Program-made: the position numbers and the translations under genes
In this document: piece after piece, positions 1 through 7,336 of the stretch
Layout: the number at the start of each line of letters is the position of its first letter
Position numbering within the stretch: the first letter of the stretch is position 1
Notes under the pieces: generated by a model
Seen by the model: only the letters and a program-made list of their open reading frames with translations
Databases searched by the model: none
Told to the model about the DNA's origin: nothing
Assembly (NCBI RefSeq): GCF_000376885.1
Contig: NZ_AQXR01000011.1
Location: 496,001-560,000 of the forward strand
Direction of reading: 5' to 3'
Source: Alloscardovia criceti DSM 17774
Lineage (GTDB): Bacteria > Actinomycetota > Actinomycetes > Actinomycetales > Bifidobacteriaceae
Length of the DNA: 64,000 nucleotides

Positions 1-51
1 ATGTTTATCGGTACACTTCTCAAGCCTGTCCAGTGCCACTTACGGGCCACA

Positions 52-531
52 CTATTTGTGATACGCCTGATGATGAATAATTCTAAAGGAACGATAAATT
101 TGTTCGCTCAGCACTACGCGAGCCAGTTGGTGTGGCAATGTAATACGCCCAAAGGATATGAGTGCCTGAGCACGAGCTTTTACCTCCGGTGCAAGTCCCA
201 ACGAGCCACCGATAATGAAGGCGATTTTGCTGTCTCCACGCAATGCACAGTCATTGATTTTCTCAGCTAAGTCTTCACTAGTGACGAGTTTGCCTTCAAT
301 AGCCAAAGCCACTACATAGTCATCGCGCACAATTTTATCCAAAATGCGTGCGCCCTCTTTCTCCAGAATGATTGCTTCTTCTTTAGCACTCGCATTATCG
401 GGTGTTTTTTCATCGGCAACTTCGATAATGTCAAAATTGCAGTATGCGTGCAGCCTTTTGGCGTACTCAGCTATGGCTTGTGTCCAATATTTTTCTTTCA
501 GCTTACCGACACAAATAATTTTAATCTTCAT
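52..531 (-). CDS. rlmH: 23S rRNA (pseudouridine1915-N3)-methyltransferase RlmH
   Basis: This gene encodes a 159-residue SPOUT-class methyltransferase that methylates pseudouridine 1915 in helix 69 of 23S rRNA on the assembled ribosome. The start MKIKIICVGKLKEKYW, the IGGSLGL knot motif and the C-terminal tail with QLARVVLSEQIYR followed by YHK are characteristic of the family, and the length matches the usual 155-160. The open frame continues 30 codons upstream, but the ATG at 531 is preceded by GAGGAA at good spacing and begins exactly where the family begins. It is divergent from the alpha-amylase gene. Assignment is firm. Confidence 0.95.
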   Translation of the reverse strand: MKIKIICVGKLKEKYWTQAIAEYAKRLHAYCNFDIIEVADEKTPDNASAKEEAIILEKEGARILDKIVRDDYVVALAIEGKLVTSEDLAEKINDCALRGDSKIAFIIGGSLGLAPEVKARAQALISFGRITLPHQLARVVLSEQIYRSFRIIHHQAYHK

Positions 532-610
532 TTCATTCCTCAAAGGTGCCTCAGCATCATAGAGTATACTAGTGCTGGGTTTAGAGTACCGTTTATCGCT
601 CCTATCCGGT

Positions 611-634
611 GGATATATCAAGGGTTATATATCC
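611..634. promoter_or_regulatory. Inverted repeat between rlmH and the amylase gene
   Basis: GGATATAT at 611-618 and ATATATCC at 627-634 form a perfect 8-bp inverted repeat with an 8-nt spacer, about 185 bp before the amylase start and 80 bp before rlmH. It could be a regulator site or a small hairpin. No flanking U-run makes it look like a terminator. The function is inferred only from its form and position. Confidence 0.3.
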
Positions 635-817
635 AAGAACATCAGGGAACTCAAGACAGGGTTACGACTATGCTCTACGGACGATTCTTAGCAGAATGTT
701 ATCAAGTTCATAGTATTTTTCGCTTTATTTTCAGCTCATTCCCAGCTTCATGAATATTATGTGTAACGGACTAACCTCCACTCACGTGTGATCTTGAAAT
801 AAATGGAAGGAAAACAT

Positions 818-2284
818 ATGGAAAATGGGGTTATGCTTCAAGCTTTCGAATGGAATACTCCTGCAGACCATAAACATTATCAGTGCCTGACAAAGGCGGC
901 TGACCATTTAGCTTCTCTGGGTTTTACCGGTATTTGGATGCCGCCGGCAGGTAAAGGCACGTCTGGCACGGATGTGGGTTACGGAAATTATGATTTCTGG
1001 GATTTGGGCGAATTTGACCAAAAGGGTTCTATCCCGACAAAATATGGTACACGTGCGGAATTAGAAGAATGTATCCGTGCTTTTCATAAAAATAATGTCA
1101 AAGTTTACGCAGATATGGTTTTTAACCATAAAGGTGGGGCAGACGAGACCGAGCTATTTGAAGCTGTTATGGTCAATGCTGATGACCGCACCGAAGATAT
1201 CAGTGAAGCTCATAATATCGAGGGGTGGACCAAATTCACCTTCCCTGGACGTCATGGAAAATACTCTCAATTCGAATGGAATTTTAACCATTTTACGGGC
1301 GTAGATTACGATGATTTAACGAAGACCAAGGCCATTTTCAGAATTCTGGGCGATGGCAAGTATTGGGCCGCAAATACGGATGATGAATACGGTAATTTTG
1401 ACTATTTAATGAACGCGGACATAGATCACAGCCATCCCGATGTGCTCGATGAGTTGATGCGCGTCACGCATTTTATGATTGATGAGATTGGGGTGGATGG
1501 CTTCCGCTTTGATGCGCTCAAACATATGTCCTCCGATTTTATCGATCACTTATCCGCGGATATCATGGCCGAAAAGCCGGATTTTTATTTCGTTGGAGAG
1601 TATTGGAAGGATGATGAAGGCACCATTAGCCATTATCTGGATAATACGAATTATAAGGTCGATCTTTTTGATGTGCCTTTACATTTCAACCTTTCACAGG
1701 CTTCCTTGGATCCTGAGTACGATTTGCGCACCATTTTTGATGGCTCGTTGGTGCAAGAATATCCTATGAGTGCGGTTACCTTTGTGGATAACCACGATAC
1801 TCAGCCGGGTGAGGCTTTGGAAAGTTGGATTGATGACTGGTTTAAGGATTTGGCGTATAGTCTGATCTTACTGCGCCGTGATGGTTATCCTTGCGTATTT
1901 TGGGGCGATTATGCTGGCATTCCAACCATGAAATACCCGGGCATCCGCGAGTCTTTGGAAAAAATGATGTATTTGCGCACGCATCTGGCCTATGGTGAGC
2001 AGGACGAATATTTCACCAACGAGCACATGATTGGTTGGGTACGTCGTGGGGACGAGGATCATCCTTTCCCTCTTGCTGTGTTACTCTCCTCTGGCGATGC
2101 ATCTGAGGAACGTATGTTTGTGGGTGAAAGCGAAGCCGGACAGACATATATCAATTGGAATAATCCAGAAGATACCGTGGACATAGACGACGAAGGTTTT
2201 GGACTCTTCCCTGTGCCAGGCGGCAGTGCTGCATGGTGGACGCAAACTCAGGTTTTTGAAAAGTATAACGAAGAGCACAGCTAA
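818..2284 (+). CDS. Cytoplasmic GH13 alpha-amylase
   Basis: The 488-residue product is a GH13 alpha-amylase close to the GH13_5 group of intracellular enzymes such as E. coli AmyA, which hydrolyse alpha-1,4-glucans. The conserved region I DMVFNH lies at residues 99-104, the nucleophile is D232 in GFRFDALKH, the acid/base is E261 in VGEYW, and the transition-state Asp is D327 in FVDNHD. There is no signal peptide or wall anchor, so it should act on internal glycogen or imported maltodextrin. An in-frame ATG lies at 803, but GGAAGG followed by ATG at 818 fits better and matches the family N-terminus. It is a single-gene unit closed by a hairpin. Confidence 0.93.
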   Translation: MENGVMLQAFEWNTPADHKHYQCLTKAADHLASLGFTGIWMPPAGKGTSGTDVGYGNYDFWDLGEFDQKGSIPTKYGTRAELEECIRAFHKNNVKVYADMVFNHKGGADETELFEAVMVNADDRTEDISEAHNIEGWTKFTFPGRHGKYSQFEWNFNHFTGVDYDDLTKTKAIFRILGDGKYWAANTDDEYGNFDYLMNADIDHSHPDVLDELMRVTHFMIDEIGVDGFRFDALKHMSSDFIDHLSADIMAEKPDFYFVGEYWKDDEGTISHYLDNTNYKVDLFDVPLHFNLSQASLDPEYDLRTIFDGSLVQEYPMSAVTFVDNHDTQPGEALESWIDDWFKDLAYSLILLRRDGYPCVFWGDYAGIPTMKYPGIRESLEKMMYLRTHLAYGEQDEYFTNEHMIGWVRRGDEDHPFPLAVLLSSGDASEERMFVGESEAGQTYINWNNPEDTVDIDDEGFGLFPVPGGSAAWWTQTQVFEKYNEEHS

Positions 2285-2310
2285 TTTTGGTTTATAAGAA
2301 ATAACATATA

Positions 2311-2355
2311 GAGCTGTGGCTGCAACTCCTTTATTGGAATTGCAGCCACAACTGT
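2311..2355. terminator. Bidirectional terminator between amylase and NhaC genes
   Basis: An 11-bp perfect stem (2315-2325 with 2340-2350, arms TGTGGCTGCAA and TTGCAGCCACA) with a 14-nt loop lies between the convergent amylase and antiporter genes. It can be extended by a few pairs past one mismatch. No strong U-tract follows on either strand, so terminator function rests mainly on position. Confidence 0.6.
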
Positions 2356-2369
2356 ATGCTCAGCTCTGT

Positions 2370-3878
2370 TTATTGATAGAGCACGTGCGGTGCCGGCACA
2401 GCCTGCCTGAGTTCTTGCCCGTTTTCTCCTTCGAAGGTTCTTCCCCATCCCGTCAGCACAGAGAAGAGCAATACGGCAAAGAGAAGGAACGGATAAATCA
2501 TGTGTGTGCTCAGGTCCAGCACTGAGACCGCGGCCACATTCTCGTAGCCTTGGCTCAGCTGTGCACCCAAAAAGACGAATACGCTGAGGAAGGGCACACA
2601 CAAGGCGATGCCATTGGCAAAACCATCCAGCAGATTCGCCCGGCGGTACGGATGCAGACCTGCACGTTGTCCGAGTTCATTGTGAATTTTGCCGAAAGTC
2701 GTCATGGATGCGGAAGTGACGCCGCCAAAGAGGAGCGTGGTCAGCGTGGTACCGCACATCATGATTATTTCAGTGCCGCGCGCAGTTGTCGCCATCTTCG
2801 ACTGATACAGTCGATTCAGTACAAGGTCGAGAATGCCTGCTTTGTGGAGTACGCCCATAATACCGTATACGCTCAGGACGAGGATAACCGTGCCGGTCAT
2901 GCCCGATACGCCATCGGCTATAAAGCCCGTAATTGTGCCGTCTTCAACGCTGATAATATCCGTAGTCTGCACCAGGCCGGTTGCAAGGCCAATAGCCAGC
3001 GCACATATGATGCCGATGGTAATAGACAAATAAATATCGTGGAATGCGATGGCCACACCCAGCATAATGGCAACGGCAATGAGCATGTAGAGGGACTGTG
3101 GATTGGCTTGTGCTTGGCTTAATGCGGTCGAATTATCACTTGTAGAACCACCCGAGAAAAGGGCTAAAATAATGAATGCGAGGATGCCCGCCACGGCGGA
3201 GTACTTAAAGCGCGAGCGCACGGCTCCTCCAACGTCTGCATTGCCTGCCTTCGTGGTGTAATGCTGAGTGGATGTGGAAATAATGGTCGTATCGGAAATC
3301 GGTGCAAGATTATCACCAAAAATGCCCCCACCGACGATAGCCGCCGCCAAGAAAGCGGGGTCTGCGCCCAGTAATACTCCTGCTGGATAGAAAATCGGGA
3401 AGCATGTAAACATGGTGCCCAAAGATGAGCCTGTAGCAGTGGCGATAATGCAGACAAAGAGGAAGGTTAAAGCTGTAAATAGTCCGCCGATGACATGTAA
3501 ATTCTGCGCAATCCATACGAAGCCGCCAGACAAATTCGACAGTTTAATCAATTGGGCAAAAATGCCAATCACTAAAAGTAGCACGACGATGGGCACTGCT
3601 TCGCGTGCGCCGTCATACACTGCTTTCCAGAAATTCTGGCGTGAGGCTTTTTTTACACATAGTGCTGTCACCATCAAGGCGATGAGGGCTGCTGCGGCCA
3701 GTGCGGTCATGTCAAAGGCCTTGAGCACGATGAAAAATTCGACACAGGCGATAAGGAACAGCACGACCGGCAAACATGCCATAGCCTTGCCTCCATAAAA
3801 TTCAAGGATTTCGGAGGCTTCGGAAGTGGATGCTGTATGAGGGGACGCTGTGTCCGTAGATTTCTTCTCTGTCTGCAT
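2370..3878 (-). CDS. NhaC-family Na+/H+ antiporter-like transporter
   Basis: The 502-residue integral membrane protein has about ten to twelve hydrophobic segments after a roughly 30-residue polar N-terminus. The segment GGGIFGDNLAPISDTTIIS is the signature of the NhaC / ion-transporter superfamily. Members exchange Na+ for H+ or move organic substrates such as malate/lactate, tyrosine or arginine/ornithine, and the substrate cannot be fixed from sequence. AGAAGGAC precedes the ATG at 3878. It follows the amylase terminator and appears monocistronic. Confidence 0.82.
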   Translation of the reverse strand: MQTEKKSTDTASPHTASTSEASEILEFYGGKAMACLPVVLFLIACVEFFIVLKAFDMTALAAAALIALMVTALCVKKASRQNFWKAVYDGAREAVPIVVLLLVIGIFAQLIKLSNLSGGFVWIAQNLHVIGGLFTALTFLFVCIIATATGSSLGTMFTCFPIFYPAGVLLGADPAFLAAAIVGGGIFGDNLAPISDTTIISTSTQHYTTKAGNADVGGAVRSRFKYSAVAGILAFIILALFSGGSTSDNSTALSQAQANPQSLYMLIAVAIMLGVAIAFHDIYLSITIGIICALAIGLATGLVQTTDIISVEDGTITGFIADGVSGMTGTVILVLSVYGIMGVLHKAGILDLVLNRLYQSKMATTARGTEIIMMCGTTLTTLLFGGVTSASMTTFGKIHNELGQRAGLHPYRRANLLDGFANGIALCVPFLSVFVFLGAQLSQGYENVAAVSVLDLSTHMIYPFLLFAVLLFSVLTGWGRTFEGENGQELRQAVPAPHVLYQ

Positions 3879-3942
3879 GGAATGTCCTTCTCGAGGGTAA
3901 GTGGATGTGTGGTGTGTTGCAGAGTTTGTGGTTTTCTGGTGC

Positions 3943-5004
3943 CTATTTTTCTGCTTCGTTCATGCGGATAATGGATCTAAAAATGGAGTGCGGATCGCGT
4001 TCCAGCTCGTAGGGTTCTCCTTCGACAGTTGAATATGTCGAAAGGAAGTGATCGATGCTGGCGATATCTTCATGGCTCAGCTCAAAGTCGAAGATTTTTG
4101 CATTGTCGTCTACGTGGCGGGAATTTCTAATGCCGATGATGACTGCAGCTACACCCTCTTTTTCGAGAATGTACCGCGAAGCAATCTGAGCGATAGATGT
4201 GTTCTGTTTGCGGGCAATATCGTGCAAGAGGTCCAGCATTTTTCTGTAGCCTTGCTCACCTACCGTGGCATCAATAATTTGAGCATATTTGACCTGCGAG
4301 CGCGTTTGCGGGGTCAGTGGCGGTTGGGCTTCAGCGCTGCTTGTTGCACGGTACTTGTCCGTGAAGTAACCACCTGCGAGTGTGCCATAGCAGATTTGCG
4401 CGATGTGGGCTTGTTTGCCGTACTCGATCATGGCTTTCTCTACTCTGCGATCCAATAACGAGTATTGGCTTTGGCAGGAGATAACGGGGATGCCGGCGTC
4501 GACGAGTTGTTTGAGGTGAGCGGTGTCAAAGTTGGTTACGCCAATGTGGCGGATTTTGCCTTTTTCTTGGAGTTTGACGAGGTTTTGGGCGACTTCTATA
4601 TAACGGTTGATATCGTAATCCCACCAGTGGTATTGGATGAGGTCGATATAGTCGCGGCCGAGCTTTTTCAGGCTTCTGTCGATAATGCGTTCTGTATCGC
4701 TAAATTGTACGGTTGTGAGTATCTTGTAGTCGGGTACGTATTTTTCGTGTATTTGAATGCTGTCTTTTTTGCTTGAGTCGGCTGAGGAAATGTCGGCAAG
4801 GAATTCGCCGAGGACGTTTTCGGCTGGCCCATATATATCAGCAAGGTCGAAGGTGGTGAAACCGTGATCGACTAATTGTGCGAAGGCGTATTTTACGTCA
4901 TCGATATCGAGCTGTCCGTGCAGTGTGTGCCCGTCGGAGAGCTGCCACAGCCCGTTGAGGACTCGGGAGATGGAGTATCCGGGTGTCAGTTCTGTTCTTT
5001 TCAT
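3943..5004 (-). CDS. Aldo/keto reductase
   Basis: This 353-residue protein is an NAD(P)H-dependent aldo/keto reductase with a TIM-barrel fold. Visible family marks are FTTFDLADIYG (catalytic Asp and Tyr region), the Lys-equivalent region around residue 95, LIQYHWWD, GKIRHIGVTNF, and the cofactor-binding stretch VAAVIIGIRN near the C-terminus. The physiological substrate is unknown. Its start overlaps the stop of the upstream TIGR04076 gene by 4 nt (ATGA), so the two are translationally coupled. Confidence 0.85.
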   Translation of the reverse strand: MKRTELTPGYSISRVLNGLWQLSDGHTLHGQLDIDDVKYAFAQLVDHGFTTFDLADIYGPAENVLGEFLADISSADSSKKDSIQIHEKYVPDYKILTTVQFSDTERIIDRSLKKLGRDYIDLIQYHWWDYDINRYIEVAQNLVKLQEKGKIRHIGVTNFDTAHLKQLVDAGIPVISCQSQYSLLDRRVEKAMIEYGKQAHIAQICYGTLAGGYFTDKYRATSSAEAQPPLTPQTRSQVKYAQIIDATVGEQGYRKMLDLLHDIARKQNTSIAQIASRYILEKEGVAAVIIGIRNSRHVDDNAKIFDFELSHEDIASIDHFLSTYSTVEGEPYELERDPHSIFRSIIRMNEAEK

Positions 5005-5381
5005 TGGGCTGTGTCCTTGTTTTGGGTATTATCTGTGTTTTCCGTGTTTACTGTGATGGGTACGGCCGTCACCTCATCGTGCTGGAATGTGTGTGTGCCT
5101 ATGCGTGTGATTTTGAATGCTGCGCCGCAGTGTGGATCCGGGCAGGCGATGATGCTGTCGGAAAGCATCCAATCGGCGTGTTGAAGTGGTCGCTGTTTAG
5201 CGGGTAAAAGGGGTAATAATGCTGCGAGTGCATACAGAGAAAAGGCGTGCGTGTGCTCGAAAATGAGGTTTTCTCCCTCGACGATGAAGTAATCTCCCAC
5301 TTGATGGGAGCATACGAAGGGGCGTCCGGTGTCTACGACTTCAACTTTAAGCGTGTAGAGTTCAAATGCTTGGGCTGTCAT
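5001..5381 (-). CDS. TIGR04076 family protein
   Basis: The 126-residue product resembles the small TIGR04076 family: a beta-rich start (YTLKVEVVDTG), the segment VGDYFIVEGENL, a central ALAALLPLLPA helix and the CPDPHCGAAFKI motif with two cysteines. The function of the family is not known to me. The acidic/polar tail after residue 108 is rich in Asn and Thr. It is the first gene of a two-gene unit with the aldo/keto reductase, which suggests an accessory role to that enzyme. Confidence 0.72.
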   Translation of the reverse strand: MTAQAFELYTLKVEVVDTGRPFVCSHQVGDYFIVEGENLIFEHTHAFSLYALAALLPLLPAKQRPLQHADWMLSDSIIACPDPHCGAAFKITRIGTHTFQHDEVTAVPITVNTENTDNTQNKDTAQ

Positions 5382-5443
5382 GCTCGTCCTTTGATGTCAC
5401 GCGTGGTGTGGGAACAGTATGATGTGCAAGAATATGTGAGTTG

Positions 5444-5516
5444 AAAAAGCCTCGCCTGCAGATAGTGACTCGGGTATGCGAAGACCAAACGGGTGCTTGG
5501 TTTCGCTCTGCAGGCT
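5444..5516 (-). terminator. Two-stage hairpin terminator downstream of trpB
   Basis: Read on the minus strand, an outer 9-bp stem (5454-5462 with 5507-5515) encloses an inner stem (5478-5488 with 5497-5506, one bulge), and the structure ends in GAGGCTTTTT. The U-run and GC-rich base fit an intrinsic terminator for the trpB transcript before the TIGR04076 gene. Confidence 0.6.
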
Positions 5517-5533
5517 AAGTTACTTTTCCTCCA

Positions 5534-5601
5534 CCGTGAGGTGAAAATCTATCGCGGTTTGTGTGTGAATTTGCGAACTAACGATAGATTTTCTCTCACG
5601 G
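5534..5601 (-). other. Long imperfect inverted repeat behind trpB
   Basis: CCGTGAG (5534-5540) pairs with CTCACGG (5595-5601), and a 12-bp stem (5543-5554 with 5582-5593) continues inward with a small bulge and a 27-nt loop. It begins 31 nt after the trpB stop. There is no U-run, so it may be a 3' stabiliser or processing site rather than a terminator. Confidence 0.5.
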
Positions 5602-5631
5602 TATGCGCCTTACCGAGGTAAAACGCACGTA

Positions 5632-6837
5632 TTAATTGTTGAGTGCATCCGCCTGAGGATGTTCTTCGAGATACTTCATGACGGATTGCACGTCCTTATC
5701 TCCACGGCCGGAGACATTGACGATGATGATCCTGTCTTTGTCCATCTGTGGAGCGCGCTTGATGGCTTCTGCCAGCGCATGTGAGCTTTCGATAGCCGGC
5801 AAAATTCCCTCCGTTTTGGACAAGGTGATCAAGGCGTTGACAGCTTCGTCATCCGTTGCACCTGTGTATTCTACGCGGCCGGAATCCTTAAGGAAGGAGT
5901 GCTCTGGGCCGATGCCTGGATAGTCGAGGCCTGCGGAAATGGAATACACCTCTGCCACATCGCCATTGTCTTTGAAGAGGGCGTAGGTTTTCATACCATC
6001 GATGATGCCGATGGTGCCCTTTTCCAACGTGGCCGCGTGCTGATCGGTATCTAAGCCTTTACCCGTGGCTTCAACGCCGATGAGGTGAACGTCTTCATCC
6101 GCAATGTATTCGCTAAAGGCGCCGATTGCGTTAGATCCGCCACCTACACAGGCGATGACCGCATCGGGCAGACGGCCCCCTTTGTCGAGAATTTGACGGC
6201 GGGATTCTACGGAAATAATTTTTTGGAATTCGTGGACGATGCTTGGATATGGATGTGGACCCACTGCGGAGCCTAATACATAAAAAGCATCTAAATCATT
6301 CATCCATGCGCCGAATGCGGCATCCACCGCATTTTTCAGGGTAGCAGTGCCCTCCTCTACGGCGTGGACGGTGGCTCCCATGAGTTCCATTCTAAATACA
6401 TTGAGTTTTTGGCGTTCGACATCGACTGCGCCCATGTAAATATCGCATTTCATGCCAAATCGTGCTGCTGCTGCGGCCGTTGCTACACCATGCTGGCCTG
6501 CGCCCGTTTCTGCGATAACGCGGGTTTTGCCCATGCGTTTTGCCAGTAGGATTTGACCAAGAACATTATTTAATTTGTGGGAACCTAGATGGTTGAGATC
6601 TTCGCGTTTGAGATAGATTTTTGCGCCGCCGAGGCGATTGCTCAGTGATTCCGCATAATAGAGTGGTGTTTCGCGGCCGGCATAGTCTTTGAGATAGCTA
6701 TGGTATTCTGCGATGAATTCCGGATCATCTTTATACTTATTAAAAACGTTTTCTAGCTCATCGAGCAGCTGTTGAATTGGTTCTGGAACGAAGCTGCCAC
6801 CGAATTGTCCGAAGTATCCATTGTTCTTGTTGTCCAT
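5632..6837 (-). CDS. trpB: Tryptophan synthase beta chain
   Basis: The 401-residue enzyme condenses indole with L-serine to give tryptophan using pyridoxal phosphate. The PLP-binding Lys is K88 in LGSHKLNN, the catalytic Glu lies in AETGAGQHG near residue 110, and the phosphate-binding loop is [10 protein letters not shown]. It is a TrpB1-type sequence of normal length. No trpA, trpC, trpD or trpE is adjacent, so here it forms a one-gene transcription unit. A trp leader peptide and attenuator lie upstream and a two-stage terminator downstream. An isolated trpB could salvage external indole if trpA is absent elsewhere. Confidence 0.97.
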   Translation of the reverse strand: MDNKNNGYFGQFGGSFVPEPIQQLLDELENVFNKYKDDPEFIAEYHSYLKDYAGRETPLYYAESLSNRLGGAKIYLKREDLNHLGSHKLNNVLGQILLAKRMGKTRVIAETGAGQHGVATAAAAARFGMKCDIYMGAVDVERQKLNVFRMELMGATVHAVEEGTATLKNAVDAAFGAWMNDLDAFYVLGSAVGPHPYPSIVHEFQKIISVESRRQILDKGGRLPDAVIACVGGGSNAIGAFSEYIADEDVHLIGVEATGKGLDTDQHAATLEKGTIGIIDGMKTYALFKDNGDVAEVYSISAGLDYPGIGPEHSFLKDSGRVEYTGATDDEAVNALITLSKTEGILPAIESSHALAEAIKRAPQMDKDRIIIVNVSGRGDKDVQSVMKYLEEHPQADALNN

Positions 6838-6959
6838 TTTTTCGTCTTTCTTTGTTGTTTTGTCACATTTCTTGGGCTGACAAAATACGCCATCGCTTCA
6901 TTGTGCGATCCTTTCGAGTGTGGGACGTCGGTTTTTGTGGATTATTCGCGTGAGAATAC

Positions 6960-6994
6960 AAAAAATCTCATCTAGGTGTATCTAGATGAGATTT
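6960..6994 (-). terminator. trp attenuator terminator (segments D:E)
   Basis: A perfect 13-bp stem (6982-6994 with 6963-6975, arms AAATCTCATCTAG and CTAGATGAGATTT) with a 6-nt loop is followed by six U residues on the minus strand. It lies about 120 nt before the trpB start and about 115 nt after the leader peptide stop, the expected place for an attenuator. Confidence 0.9.
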
Positions 6995-7106
6995 CCGTAA
7001 GGCTACTAAAACTTATGGTGATGTGCGTAGCCGTTGATGAGAAAGGTCTCACATAGATACAAGCTTGTGCATTGAGTTGCATCTATGTGAAAGCACATAC
7101 ATGCAA
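6977..7106 (-). promoter_or_regulatory. trp attenuator alternative-pairing segments A-D
   Basis: Downstream of the leader peptide four mutually exclusive pairings are possible. A (7094-7106) pairs with B (7077-7089) over 13 positions with one mismatch. B (7077-7090) pairs with C (7049-7062) over 14 positions with one G-U. C (7047-7061) pairs with D (6977-6991) over 15 positions with one G-U and one mismatch. D also forms the terminator with E. A ribosome that finishes the leader would cover A, letting B:C and D:E form. A ribosome stalled early at Trp codons leaves A free, giving A:B and the C:D antiterminator. The pairings are read from sequence; the mechanism is inferred. Confidence 0.75.
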
Positions 7107-7107
7107 T

Positions 7108-7185
7108 CTATCCCTGCCAGGTGCGCCAAGCACGCCAGCTACGCCATGCATTGAGTTGCAAAACGTCGTGGGACAGATTACGCAT
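7108..7185 (-). CDS. trpL: trp operon leader peptide
   Basis: This 25-codon open frame is too short for standard gene calling. It begins at ATG 7185, 6 nt after an AAAGGAG ribosome-binding site (7192-7198), and ends at TAG 7108. It encodes MRNLSHDVLQLNA followed by WRSWRAWRTWQG. The four Trp residues at 14, 17, 20 and 23 are spaced every third codon, far above expectation. Its place between the promoter region and a terminator ahead of trpB fits a sensor of charged tRNA-Trp. A second ATG at 7190 is in another frame and gives no Trp cluster. Confidence 0.88.
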   Translation of the reverse strand: MRNLSHDVLQLNAWRSWRAWRTWQG

Positions 7186-7336
7186 GTCATGCTCCTTTCG
7201 TGTTTAAGATTTCAAGCTATTGGTTTGAAGGTAACACACGGCATGAGAAATTGAAATATCGGCGTGTCATATCGTGGACAATCCTGCTTCCGCTAAAAAT
7301 TATCGTATCTTCACTTACAATAAATTTGTATAGTTC

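Noticed and set aside
6960-7200. T-box riboswitch before trpB
   Set aside because: No T-box consensus with a GGUNCC-type bulge was found; the Trp-codon leader peptide and alternative hairpins explain the region better.
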